Origin: Gammaproteobacteria bacterium
Lineage (GTDB): Bacteria; Pseudomonadota; Gammaproteobacteria; JAPPPA01
Assembly (NCBI GenBank): GCA_028817755.1
Contig: JAPPPA010000318.1
Coordinates: 1 to 6,819 of the forward strand
Length of the DNA: 6,819 nucleotides
Direction of reading: 5' to 3'
A program made the translations under genes and the position numbers. Shown here one piece after another: positions 1 through 6,131 of this stretch. Below the pieces are notes generated by a model that worked only from the letters and a program-made list of their open reading frames with translations, was not told the DNA's origin and did not search any database. Positions within the stretch are counted from its first letter, which is position 1, and every line of letters begins with the position of its first letter.

Positions 1-384
1 GTCCAGAACAATATCAACGTTATTACATAGCTCGGCTAGACGTTCTTGGCTGGCGCGCTCGGCTAGTGTTTTGCAGCTAACGTTAGGGTTGTTGGCCGCC
101 AGTTTTTCGGCAGCGGCATCGACTTTACTTTTGTCGATATCGTTTTGGCCAAACAGAATTTGGCGCTGCAGGTTGGAGAGGGCGACGTTGTCATCATCCA
201 AAAGCCATAACTCACCAATGCCGCCCGCAGCCAAGTATTGCGCCGCGGGGCAGCCAAGGCCACCAACGCCCACGATTAAGACTTTGGCGGCTTTAAGTTT
301 TTCCTGACCGGTTTTACCCACGGGCTGCAGCATCAGTTGACGGCTGTAGCGGATGAGTTCGTCTTTTGAGAGTTGCTCGGTCAT
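1..384 (-). CDS. moeB: MoeB/ThiF-family adenylyltransferase (probable molybdopterin-synthase adenylyltransferase), C-terminal part missing
   Basis: The visible 128 residues are the N-terminal part of an E1-like enzyme that adenylates the C-terminal glycine of a small sulfur-carrier protein (MoaD for MoeB, ThiS for ThiF) in the cytoplasm. Seen: an opening with the family RYSRQ motif (12-16), the nucleotide-binding glycine loop GVGGLGCP (39-46), an acidic DDD at 63-65 after the second beta strand, the SNLQRQ motif (70-75) with the conserved arginine R74, and DKSK around K87. The frame is open to base 1, where it ends at VLD just before the usual CTDN segment, so the zinc cysteines and the C-terminal part lie outside. 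The start is ATG at 384, 18 nt after the prmC stop; no Shine-Dalgarno is evident in that gap. MoeB is preferred over ThiF or HesA because of overall similarity to E. coli MoeB and because moeB follows prmC in Pseudomonas; the missing part could change the subfamily call. Confidence 0.88.
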   Translation of the reverse strand, partial: MTEQLSKDELIRYSRQLMLQPVGKTGQEKLKAAKVLIVGVGGLGCPAAQYLAAGGIGELWLLDDDNVALSNLQRQILFGQNDIDKSKVDAAAEKLAANNPNVSCKTLAERASQERLAELCNNVDIVLD

Positions 385-402
385 AGGCTTAGTGACTTGT
401 AC

Positions 403-1260
403 TTAAGCAATCCATCGACCTAGCGTAACGCGCGGCAGGCTGTTTAGGTCGAGCACGGTTTCTACGTCTTTAAAGCCGGCGTCGGTTAATAGCTTTTGGG
501 CGGCGTCGCCTTGGCCGTAGCCGTGCTCGATAAGCAGCCAGCCGCTTTCTTTCAGGTGAGGGCGGCTGTTTTCAACAATATGGGCAATATCGGCTAAGCC
601 GTCTTCCGCGGCGACGAGTGCTTCTTGTGGCTCTTCGGTGAGGTATTCCAGTTCTAGCTCGTATTCGGCGATATAGGGTGGGTTGGAAACGATAATTTCG
701 AATTGATTGTTTGGCCCGTCTTGTTGCAATAGTGGCTCAAACCAGCTGCCCAAATGCAGCTTTACAGAAGGCGCGAGGCTATCGAAATTGCTTTGGGCAA
801 TGTCGGCGGCGTGTTGTGAGCGTTCTACGGCGTGAAGTTGGCTGTTTGGGCGCAATCGGGCGAGTGCTGTAGCGATTGCGCCGCTGCCGGTGCCGAGGTC
901 AAGAATATTCCAGTTGGCGGCTTGTGGAATGCGGTCGGCGGCGAGTTCGACTAGTAACTCGGTTTCTGGGCGCGGCACTAAGACGCCGGGGCCGACTTTG
1001 AGCATAAAATCCATAAAGCCCCATTCGCCGAGCAGGTAGGCGAGCGGGGTGCCGCTTTGGCGTTTGCTAACGAGTTTGAGGAAGGTTTTGGCGTCGAAAT
1101 CGCTGACGTCTTTAGTCGGCCAAGTCATGAGCCAAGCGCTGGATTTTTGCAGCACATGTCCGAGCAGCAAGCCGGCGTCTGCATTGGCGTCGTCGGCTTG
1201 GCTTTCGTTTTGTTTGAGCTGTGCTACCGCTTGGCTTAGCAACTCAGAGACGGTCGACAT
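403..1260 (-). CDS. prmC: Peptide chain release factor N5-glutamine methyltransferase PrmC (HemK)
   Basis: PrmC transfers a methyl group from S-adenosylmethionine to the glutamine of the GGQ motif in release factors RF1 and RF2, which speeds peptide release. The product is 285 residues (E. coli 277). An N-terminal helical substrate-binding domain (about 1-85) is followed by a Rossmann methyltransferase domain. Seen motifs: VPRPETE (95-101), the SAM-binding loop DLGTGSG (121-127), an acidic residue at the end of the next strand (AVE, 144-146), and the catalytic NPPY (193-196) that holds the target glutamine amide. The ALVAAEDGLADI stretch (214-225) matches the conserved region after NPPY. The start ATG shares one base with the prfA stop (TAATG), which strongly fixes it and points to translational coupling with its own substrate's gene. 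No strong ribosome-binding site is present. The gene ends in TAA and looks intact. Confidence 0.97.
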   Translation of the reverse strand: MSTVSELLSQAVAQLKQNESQADDANADAGLLLGHVLQKSSAWLMTWPTKDVSDFDAKTFLKLVSKRQSGTPLAYLLGEWGFMDFMLKVGPGVLVPRPETELLVELAADRIPQAANWNILDLGTGSGAIATALARLRPNSQLHAVERSQHAADIAQSNFDSLAPSVKLHLGSWFEPLLQQDGPNNQFEIIVSNPPYIAEYELELEYLTEEPQEALVAAEDGLADIAHIVENSRPHLKESGWLLIEHGYGQGDAAQKLLTDAGFKDVETVLDLNSLPRVTLGRWIA

Positions 1261-1262
1261 TA
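1258..1262 (-). promoter_or_regulatory. TAATG stop/start overlap joining prfA and prmC
   Basis: On the minus strand the prfA stop TAA (1262-1260) and the prmC start ATG (1260-1258) share one A. The preceding bases (end of prfA, reading GTTCAGAAGAC) contain only a purine-rich AGAAGA and no clear Shine-Dalgarno. Termination-reinitiation is therefore the likely way prmC is translated. The overlap is seen directly; the coupling mechanism is inferred. Confidence 0.7.
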
Positions 1263-2342
1263 GTCTTCTGAACCGAGCGCTGCTAACTGATCGGCCTGAT
1301 GCTCTTGCAAGAGCGGGTCTAGCACCTGTTCTAGGCGACCTTGCATGATTTCATCAAGCTTGTATAGCGTGAGGTTGATGCGGTGATCGGTCACGCGGCC
1401 TTGCGGGTAGTTGTAGGTGCGAATGCGCTCTGAGCGGTCGCCCGAGCCGACTTGTAGGCGGCGGGCTTCGCTGTTTTCTTCGGCGGCTTTGCTGGCTTCG
1501 ATGTCATTGAGTTTGGTTTTAAGCAATGACAAAGCCTTGGCTTTGTTTTTGTGCTGCGAGCGCTCTTCTTGGCATTCGACCACTAGGCCGGAAGGATTAT
1601 GGGTAATACGGATCGCAGAGTCGGTTTTGTTGACGTGTTGACCACCGGCGCCCGAGGCACGGAAAGTGTCGATACGTAAATCAGCCGGGTTGATTTCGAT
1701 TTCTTCGGCTTCTGGCGCTTCTGGCAGAATCGCGACGGTGCAGGCTGAAGTGTGGACACGGCCCTGGCTTTCGGTTTCGGGTACGCGTTGTACGCGGTGT
1801 GCGCCGGACTCAAATTTGAAACGCGAAAACACGCCTTCGCCAATAATACGGGCCACGACTTCTTTATAACCGCCGTGTTCGCCTTGGTTTTCGTTTACTA
1901 CTTCCACTTTCCAGCGCTGGGTTTCAGCGTAGCGGCTGTACATGCGGAACAGGTCGCCGGCAAAGATAGCGGCTTCGTCGCCGCCGGTGCCAGCGCGTAC
2001 TTCTAGGTACACGTTGGATTCGTCGCGTGGGTCTTTTGGTAATAGCAGTTTTTGTAGAGTTAGATCGAGCTCGGCGATGCGCTCGTCAGCGCCGTCTAGC
2101 TCCATCTCGGCCAGTTCTTTCATGTCGGGATCGTCGAGCATTTCTTTGGCGTCTTCGATATCAGAATAGGCTTGTTGATATTGAGCCCATGTGTCAACTA
2201 CCGGCTGTAACTGGCTGTATTCCTTGCCTAAATCACGAAATTTATTCTGATCGGCCATTACGTCAGGGTCTGACAAAAGCACGCCCACTTCTTCATGGCG
2301 AGCGGTAATGGTGTCGAGTTTAATTTTTATCGAATCTTTCAT
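1260..2342 (-). CDS. prfA: Peptide chain release factor 1 (RF1)
   Basis: RF1 recognises UAA and UAG stop codons in the ribosomal A site and triggers hydrolysis of peptidyl-tRNA. The 360-residue product matches the E. coli length. Seen: an N-terminal helical domain (about 1-105), the VYLEVRAGTGGDEAA segment (111-125), the RF1-type codon-recognition tripeptide PxT as PET at 188-190 (E. coli has PAT), the GAGGQHVNKTDSAIR region with catalytic GGQ at 233-235, and the ERSQHKNKAKAL stretch (260-271). PxT rather than SPF distinguishes it from RF2. Q235 is the residue expected to be methylated by PrmC from the next gene. The start ATG lies 3 nt after the hemA stop. The gene ends in TAA, so unlike prfB it has no obvious autoregulatory frameshift; no internal frameshift is seen. 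Confidence 0.98.
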   Translation of the reverse strand: MKDSIKIKLDTITARHEEVGVLLSDPDVMADQNKFRDLGKEYSQLQPVVDTWAQYQQAYSDIEDAKEMLDDPDMKELAEMELDGADERIAELDLTLQKLLLPKDPRDESNVYLEVRAGTGGDEAAIFAGDLFRMYSRYAETQRWKVEVVNENQGEHGGYKEVVARIIGEGVFSRFKFESGAHRVQRVPETESQGRVHTSACTVAILPEAPEAEEIEINPADLRIDTFRASGAGGQHVNKTDSAIRITHNPSGLVVECQEERSQHKNKAKALSLLKTKLNDIEASKAAEENSEARRLQVGSGDRSERIRTYNYPQGRVTDHRINLTLYKLDEIMQGRLEQVLDPLLQEHQADQLAALGSED

Positions 2343-2345
2343 GAT

Positions 2346-3581
2346 TTAGCTTTGGTCATCATCAAAAAGCTTGGCAATCAGCGCCAGGCTTTGCTGTTGT
2401 TCTTCTGCACCCATTTCGCGCAATTTGGTGGTGGGCGCGTGGGTAAGTTTAGCCGACAGTTTGTGGGCGAATTCGGTCAGCACTTGTTCGGCGTTGTCGC
2501 CATTACGTAGCGCTTGTAGGGCTTTTTCTAGCTCTTGTTGGGTGGCTTGGCTAGCGTGCCCACGGAAGCTACGAATGGCGTTGGTAGCCGTGCGCTCGCG
2601 CGACCAACGCACCCAATTTTCTAATTCGTTGGCGACAATATCTTCAGCCTGAGCGGCGGCTTCGCGGCGTGCGTCCATGCCTTGTTGGGCGATGTTTTGT
2701 AGGTCGTCTACGGTGTAAAGGTAAACGTCGTCTAGCTCGGCTGTGCTTGGCTCAATGTCGCGCGGTACGGCGAGATCGACGATAAACATCGGCTTGCGCT
2801 TACGCACTTTAATGGCTTGCTTAACCCAAGCGGTTGAAACGACGGTTTCTGGCGCGGCGGTTGAGCTAATCACAATGTCAGCCGACGGGATCGCCATTTC
2901 TAGGTCTTCCCATTTCACGGCAACGCCACTGTGTTCGGCAGCGAGATTTTGCGCGCGCTCGATGGTGCGGTTAGCGACTAATAGTTTGCCTAAGCCTAAC
3001 TCGGCAAGGTGGCGAGCCAGTAATTCGCCGGTTTCGCCAGCGCCAATTAATAGGGCAGTGTGGCGCTCAAAGTTAGAGAAAATTTGTTGTGCCGTGCGCA
3101 CGGCGGCAAAGGCAACCGATACCGGGTGGCTGCCAATGCTGGTTTCGGTGCGCACGCGTTTAGCGCAATGGAAAGCGTGTTCGAAGCTGTGAGTCAGCAA
3201 TGGGCCAGCGGTGTTGGACTTTTGCGAGGCTTCGAGCGCGGTTTTGCATTGCCCCAGAATCTGCGGCTCGCCCAGTACTAAGGAGTTAAGGCCGCAAGCG
3301 ACTTTTAATAAGTGTTGTGCGGCTTCTTTGTCTTGGTACTGGTAAATGTAATCTTGCGCTAATAGGCTGTCGCCAAGGGCTTGGCTAACTGCGCTATGCT
3401 CGTCTGCAACAAGCAGCCATTCGCTGCGGTTACAGGTTGAAATAACGCTAGCTTCGGCAATGCCGTCGGCCGATTTTAGGCGCTGTAATTCCTGCCCAAG
3501 CGATTCGCCCACAAACGCATAGCGTTCGCGAACGTCAATCGGTGCGGTTTCGTGATTGAGGCCAATCAGAAATAAGGGCAT
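2346..3581 (-). CDS. hemA: Glutamyl-tRNA reductase
   Basis: HemA reduces glutamyl-tRNA(Glu) with NADPH to glutamate-1-semialdehyde, the first committed step of the C5 route to 5-aminolevulinate and heme. The product is 411 residues, close to the E. coli length. Seen: the N-terminal catalytic domain with GLNHETAP (7-14) and STCNRSE (48-54), in which C50 is the expected nucleophile; the family signature GLNSLVLGEPQILGQ (97-111); the NADPH-binding loop GAGETG (180-185); DLAVPRDIEP (269-278); and a C-terminal helical dimerisation domain (about 300-411). The ATG at 3581 gives the expected MPLFLIGLNH opening, so the start is secure. It is the first gene of the leftward operon, with a promoter in the divergent gap to its right. 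The 5' leader just before ATG (CAGCACCTTTCC) lacks a Shine-Dalgarno sequence. Confidence 0.98.
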   Translation of the reverse strand: MPLFLIGLNHETAPIDVRERYAFVGESLGQELQRLKSADGIAEASVISTCNRSEWLLVADEHSAVSQALGDSLLAQDYIYQYQDKEAAQHLLKVACGLNSLVLGEPQILGQCKTALEASQKSNTAGPLLTHSFEHAFHCAKRVRTETSIGSHPVSVAFAAVRTAQQIFSNFERHTALLIGAGETGELLARHLAELGLGKLLVANRTIERAQNLAAEHSGVAVKWEDLEMAIPSADIVISSTAAPETVVSTAWVKQAIKVRKRKPMFIVDLAVPRDIEPSTAELDDVYLYTVDDLQNIAQQGMDARREAAAQAEDIVANELENWVRWSRERTATNAIRSFRGHASQATQQELEKALQALRNGDNAEQVLTEFAHKLSAKLTHAPTTKLREMGAEEQQQSLALIAKLFDDDQS

Positions 3582-3624
3582 GGAAAGGTGCTGTTGTTTG
3601 GGCGTTATTAAAGGGTTGAGCGGC

Positions 3625-3637
3625 GCGCATTATGCGC
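3625..3637. repeat. Perfect 13-bp dyad GCGCAT-T-ATGCGC in the divergent promoter region
   Basis: GCGCAT and ATGCGC flank a single central T at 3631. The same place also reads as a tandem 9-mer: GCGCATTAT (3625-3633) and GCGCATTTA (3634-3642), identical at 7 of 9 positions. It lies between the hemA and lbcA starts and covers the candidate hemA -10 box, which is where a repressor operator would sit. I do not recognise it as the site of a named regulator. The symmetry is seen; an operator role is inference. Confidence 0.45.
3629..3634 (-). promoter_or_regulatory. Candidate -10 box for the hemA operon (CATAAT)
   Basis: Read on the minus strand, 3634-3629 is CATAAT, one mismatch from the sigma-70 consensus. 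Transcription would start near 3622, giving a leader of about 40 nt before the hemA ATG at 3581. No good -35 box is found 16-18 nt upstream (that stretch reads GCCGC-like), so this promoter would be weak or need an activator. It is the best -10 match in the gap, but the call rests on one hexamer. Confidence 0.35.
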
Positions 3638-3640
3638 ATT

Positions 3641-3651
3641 TAGTGACACTA
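3641..3651. repeat. Perfect 11-bp dyad TAGTG-A-CACTA in the divergent promoter region
   Basis: TAGTG and CACTA flank a central A at 3646. Its centre is 15 bp from the centre of the neighbouring GCGCAT dyad. For hemA it would lie between the -10 and the expected -35 position; for the rightward genes it is about 65 bp before the first ATG. It is a possible protein-binding site, with no regulator recognised. Confidence 0.35.
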
Positions 3652-3664
3652 GCGGCGAATTTTC

Positions 3665-3693
3665 CGGCACCACGGCATTGAACTCAAGTGCCG
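3665..3693 (+). other. Overlapping hairpin-forming repeats in the lbcA leader
   Basis: CGGCAC (3665-3670) and CGGCA (3673-3677) are near-direct repeats, and both are complementary to GTGCCG (3688-3693). The first pairing is 6 perfect base pairs with a 17-nt loop. The second is CGGCATT against AGTGCCG, 7 pairs including one G-U, with a 7-nt loop. The two structures exclude each other. They end about 24 nt before the lbcA ATG. No run of T follows, so this is not a simple terminator. Function is unknown and chance is possible in a 135-bp gap. Confidence 0.3.
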
Positions 3694-3704
3694 CGCGGCC
3701 AACT

Positions 3705-3710
3705 AAGCAG
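3705..3710 (+). promoter_or_regulatory. Probable ribosome-binding site of lbcA (AAGCAG)
   Basis: AAGCAG is one mismatch from AAGGAG and lies 6 nt before the ATG at 3717, which favours that start. The alternative ATG at 3726 has only GGGG at 3719-3722, 3 nt away, which is too close. An upstream in-frame TTG at 3678 lies inside the hairpin-forming repeat and has no recognisable site. Confidence 0.45.
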
Positions 3711-3716
3711 ATTAAA

Positions 3717-5525
3717 ATGGGGTTTATGAGGTTTAATTTTGTGTTGAGACGTTGCTTGGAACATAAACGCTTGGCGTTAATAGCAGTGCTTGGTTTAGCG
3801 ACTGCCTGTTCTGTGGCGCCCAAACAGCAAAGCCAAGACACAGCTTCTGAAAGCAAGCAAGTGGAACAGGTTGATGCCGTAAAGCTGGGCTACAAAGCCG
3901 GTTTGGGCAATGATCTTTACTACAACTTAATCACCGCTGAACTTGCAGGCCAGCACAAAGATTTTGAAAACGCTGCGCAATCTTATCGGCGCGTTTTAAA
4001 GCTCACTGACTCAGACGATATTTCACAAGAAGATCAATATCGCATTGCGCGTCGCGCCTGGGAAATGGGGCGCTACATTAAAAACGCAGATTTGGCCGAG
4101 TTGGCTGCGCAAACTTGGCAGGGCAGTGATCAAAGCTTTACGCCACGCCTTGCTCGTATTGTGGCAGTTGAAGATGCCTCACCGGCTAAGCAACAGCAGG
4201 TATTAGCCGAAGTATTCGATTTGGCGCAACCACAGCGCGCGGCTTTTGCCGCCGTGGTGGCTAAGCACTATCGAGAAAGCCCGGCTGCAGACGCCGCGTT
4301 GCAAATGATCGATGGCTTTCTTGAAACTCACCCGAATGACGCAGACGTATTAAAAGCAGGTGCTGTGATTGCTGAAGATACGGATGCGACCGCGATGGCA
4401 TATCAGCTTTGGTATCGCTTATCTGCCGTAGCGACGAGTGCCGATGAGGTGTTCGACGCGCAAGCACATGCGGCGGCAAACTTAAGACTGTTGGGCGAGC
4501 CCGCTGAAGCCGCGAATCGCCTACGTGGCTTACATGCTTTACAGCCAGATCAACATTGGGTGGCGTTGGAATATGGCCGCTCTTTATTGCAGTCAGAGCA
4601 AGCCGAAGAGGCGCTTGAGGTGTTGGAAGTCTTGGCTGACAAGCTCTCGATTAACCCCGAGGTTCAGTACATCACTGGCTTTGCTGCGTTTGTCGCTAAA
4701 GATTACCTAAAGGCCGCGACTTACTTTGAAACGGCCTTGGCTAAAGGCTATAGCGATCACGAGGCCCGTTATTGGATTGGCTTGGCGTATATGCAGGCAG
4801 AGCAGCCGAAGCAGGGCGTAGTCTGGTTAAGTACCTTGGGGCAGGGCAAGCACTGGCAGCGCGCGCAACACTTAACCGGCGATGCCTTGGCTGAAATGGG
4901 TGAGTGGGAAGAATTTGAAACGCATTACAACAACTTGCGTAGTGCAACGCCGGATCAAGCTGCGCGTTGGTTTTTAGCGCAGTGCCAGTCGTTGATTGAT
5001 GTTGGCCGTTATGAACAAGCGGCGTCTTATATAGATAAGGCCGTTGAAGCTGACGACGAAGACCTAGAGGTGCGTTATCAGCGCGGCGTGCTCTACGCTG
5101 AGTTGGGCCGTTTTCAGCAGGCTGAAACGGATCTAAATTTAGTTATTACTAATGAACCAGAGCATGCTGAGGCGATGAATGCGCTTGGCTATATGCTGAT
5201 TGATCGTCTAGGTGACACAGAACGTGGTGTGCCGTTGGTGAAACGCGCGTTGGATTTACGCCCAGAGTCAGCACCGATTATGGATAGCTATGGCTGGGGC
5301 TTGCTGCTGGAAGGCCAGCTTAGAGAGGCGCTGTTCTGGTTAGAGCGCGCATGGTCGAATACTAAGGATCATGAAATTGGTGCTCACTTGGGTGAAGCCT
5401 TGTGGCTAAGCAAGCGTCATAAAGAAGCCCGTGTTGTTTGGGCTGAAGCGCAAAACTTGCCGCGCGGCAATCGAGACGACAAAGTCCGCCAAGCCTACGA
5501 ACGGCTTGGGATTGATCCGGAATAG
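3717..5525 (+). CDS. lbcA: TPR-repeat outer-membrane lipoprotein, LbcA-like (candidate CtpA protease partner)
   Basis: From the ATG at 3717 the product is 602 residues. Its signal peptide has a basic n-region (RFNFVLRRCLEHKR), a hydrophobic stretch ALIAVLGLATA and a lipidation cysteine at residue 31; serine at +2 predicts outer-membrane sorting by Lol. The rest is almost wholly helical with tetratricopeptide repeats. Clear units lie at about 68-97, 280-312, 315-345, 451-481, 483-515 and 518-548. They include the NALGYML and DSYGWGLLLEG motifs typical of this family's C-terminal repeats. Its place between hemA and lolB matches P. aeruginosa PA4667 (LbcA), which binds the C-terminal processing protease CtpA and helps it degrade peptidoglycan endopeptidases. 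That function is transferred from gene order and architecture, not shown here. In-frame starts at 3726 (ATG) and 3678 (TTG) are possible; all keep the lipobox. The stop is TAG, 3 nt before lolB. Confidence 0.85.
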   Translation: MGFMRFNFVLRRCLEHKRLALIAVLGLATACSVAPKQQSQDTASESKQVEQVDAVKLGYKAGLGNDLYYNLITAELAGQHKDFENAAQSYRRVLKLTDSDDISQEDQYRIARRAWEMGRYIKNADLAELAAQTWQGSDQSFTPRLARIVAVEDASPAKQQQVLAEVFDLAQPQRAAFAAVVAKHYRESPAADAALQMIDGFLETHPNDADVLKAGAVIAEDTDATAMAYQLWYRLSAVATSADEVFDAQAHAAANLRLLGEPAEAANRLRGLHALQPDQHWVALEYGRSLLQSEQAEEALEVLEVLADKLSINPEVQYITGFAAFVAKDYLKAATYFETALAKGYSDHEARYWIGLAYMQAEQPKQGVVWLSTLGQGKHWQRAQHLTGDALAEMGEWEEFETHYNNLRSATPDQAARWFLAQCQSLIDVGRYEQAASYIDKAVEADDEDLEVRYQRGVLYAELGRFQQAETDLNLVITNEPEHAEAMNALGYMLIDRLGDTERGVPLVKRALDLRPESAPIMDSYGWGLLLEGQLREALFWLERAWSNTKDHEIGAHLGEALWLSKRHKEARVVWAEAQNLPRGNRDDKVRQAYERLGIDPE

Positions 5526-5528
5526 TAA

Positions 5529-6131
5529 ATGCCTAGATTTTTAATGATGGCGGCGGTGATGCTGCTCGCCGCTTGTTCTACCTTGGGCGTAAAGCCACAG
5601 AACCAAACGTCGCAATCGCAGTTGCCTGAGCAATGGTCGCTACAAGGAAAGCTGGCGAGTAAAGGGTTAGGTGCTGCCGTATTTCGTTGGCAGCAAAATG
5701 GCGGCGACAGTGAAATTAATATTTCTGCGCCGCTGGGCGCGGGTGCGGCGAAGATTTCTTATTTCGGCGGCCAGCTCACTGTGCGTGCGGGCGATCAAAC
5801 TCTGCAACATCAAGATGCGCAATATTGGCTGCAAGCGAATGGCCTCGCTGTGCCTCTAGATGCCCTGGCTTTATGGGTGCAGGGCTTGCCGCATTACCGC
5901 CTGCCAGCGGACAAGCAAGATGCCAATCGCTTTGTTCAGGCTGGTTGGTCTGTCGCTGTGCGTAAATGGCAAACCGTGAACTGCATTGAGCTGCCTAACC
6001 GCATGCGTGTGGAAAAAGGCGATGCGGTATTAAAGCTAGGCGGTATGCGCTGGAAGCTGCAAACCGATACGGCCCCAACAGGGCCGACACTCTTTAATAA
6101 GCCTGCTGCGAGTGAATGTAATGCTGCCTAG
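5529..6131 (+). CDS. lolB: Outer-membrane lipoprotein receptor LolB
   Basis: LolB is itself a lipoprotein. It takes lipoproteins from the periplasmic chaperone LolA and places them in the inner leaflet of the outer membrane. The 200-residue product starts with a short signal peptide (MPRFLMMAAVMLLAAC) with a lipobox LAAC, lipidated C16 and serine at +2. Family features follow: WSLQGKLA (36-43), APLGAGAAKI (67-76) around the loop that carries the protruding hydrophobic residue in E. coli, VPLDALALWVQGLP (108-121), GWSVAV near 139-144, LPNRM (155-159) and LKLGGMRWKL (168-177). About 23 residues follow this last strand, a tail longer than in E. coli LolB, ending ECNAA. The start ATG is 3 nt after the lbcA stop, with GGAA 6 nt upstream. 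The TAG stop lies inside ispE, an 11-nt overlap. Confidence 0.93.
   Translation: MPRFLMMAAVMLLAACSTLGVKPQNQTSQSQLPEQWSLQGKLASKGLGAAVFRWQQNGGDSEINISAPLGAGAAKISYFGGQLTVRAGDQTLQHQDAQYWLQANGLAVPLDALALWVQGLPHYRLPADKQDANRFVQAGWSVAVRKWQTVNCIELPNRMRVEKGDAVLKLGGMRWKLQTDTAPTGPTLFNKPAASECNAA
6070..6086 (+). other. GC-rich hairpin within the 3' end of lolB
   Basis: CGGCCC (6070-6075) and GGGCCG (6081-6086) form a 6-bp all-GC stem with a CAACA loop. It sits 34 nt before the ispE start, in codons for the nonconserved LolB tail. The bases after it (ACACTCTTT) are too poor in T for a convincing terminator. It could slow transcription or shield an RNA 3' end between lolB and ispE, but this is only suggestive. 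Confidence 0.3.
6110..6115 (+). promoter_or_regulatory. Probable ribosome-binding site of ispE (GAGTGA)
   Basis: GAGTGA, inside the last codons of lolB, is 5 nt before the ATG at 6121. It supports that start, which overlaps lolB by 11 nt and places the conserved PAPAKLNL motif at the expected distance from the N-terminus. An out-of-frame ATG at 6116 is not used. Confidence 0.45.

Noticed and set aside
188..257. Possible ThiF or HesA identity for the leftmost gene
   Set aside because: The visible half cannot separate the subfamilies by motif alone; neighbourhood (prmC-moeB) and overall similarity favour MoeB, so the alternative is only noted.
2743..3192. 149-codon plus-strand reading frame opposite hemA
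   Set aside because: It lies fully antisense to the highly conserved hemA catalytic and NADPH-binding domains, has no recognisable domain, and other shorter antisense frames occur over prfA and prmC in the same way. It is a coding-strand shadow.
3616..3644. Plus-strand promoter TTGAGC-17 nt-TTTAGT for lbcA
   Set aside because: Each box matches only 4 of 6 consensus positions, which is little better than chance in this gap; not strong enough to list as a feature.
3678..3716. TTG start at 3678 adding 13 residues to the TPR lipoprotein
   Set aside because: The added residues precede an already complete signal peptide, no ribosome-binding site is visible, and the TTG lies in the hairpin-forming repeat. 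ATG at 3717 has AAGCAG 6 nt upstream.
5112..5127. Perfect 7-bp inverted repeat TTTCAGC-AG-GCTGAAA
   Set aside because: It is inside conserved TPR coding sequence (around FQQAE) with no T-run after it; codon constraints explain it well enough.
5133..5142. 10-bp palindrome CTAAATTTAG
   Set aside because: It is AT-rich, short and inside the TPR coding sequence; expected by chance.
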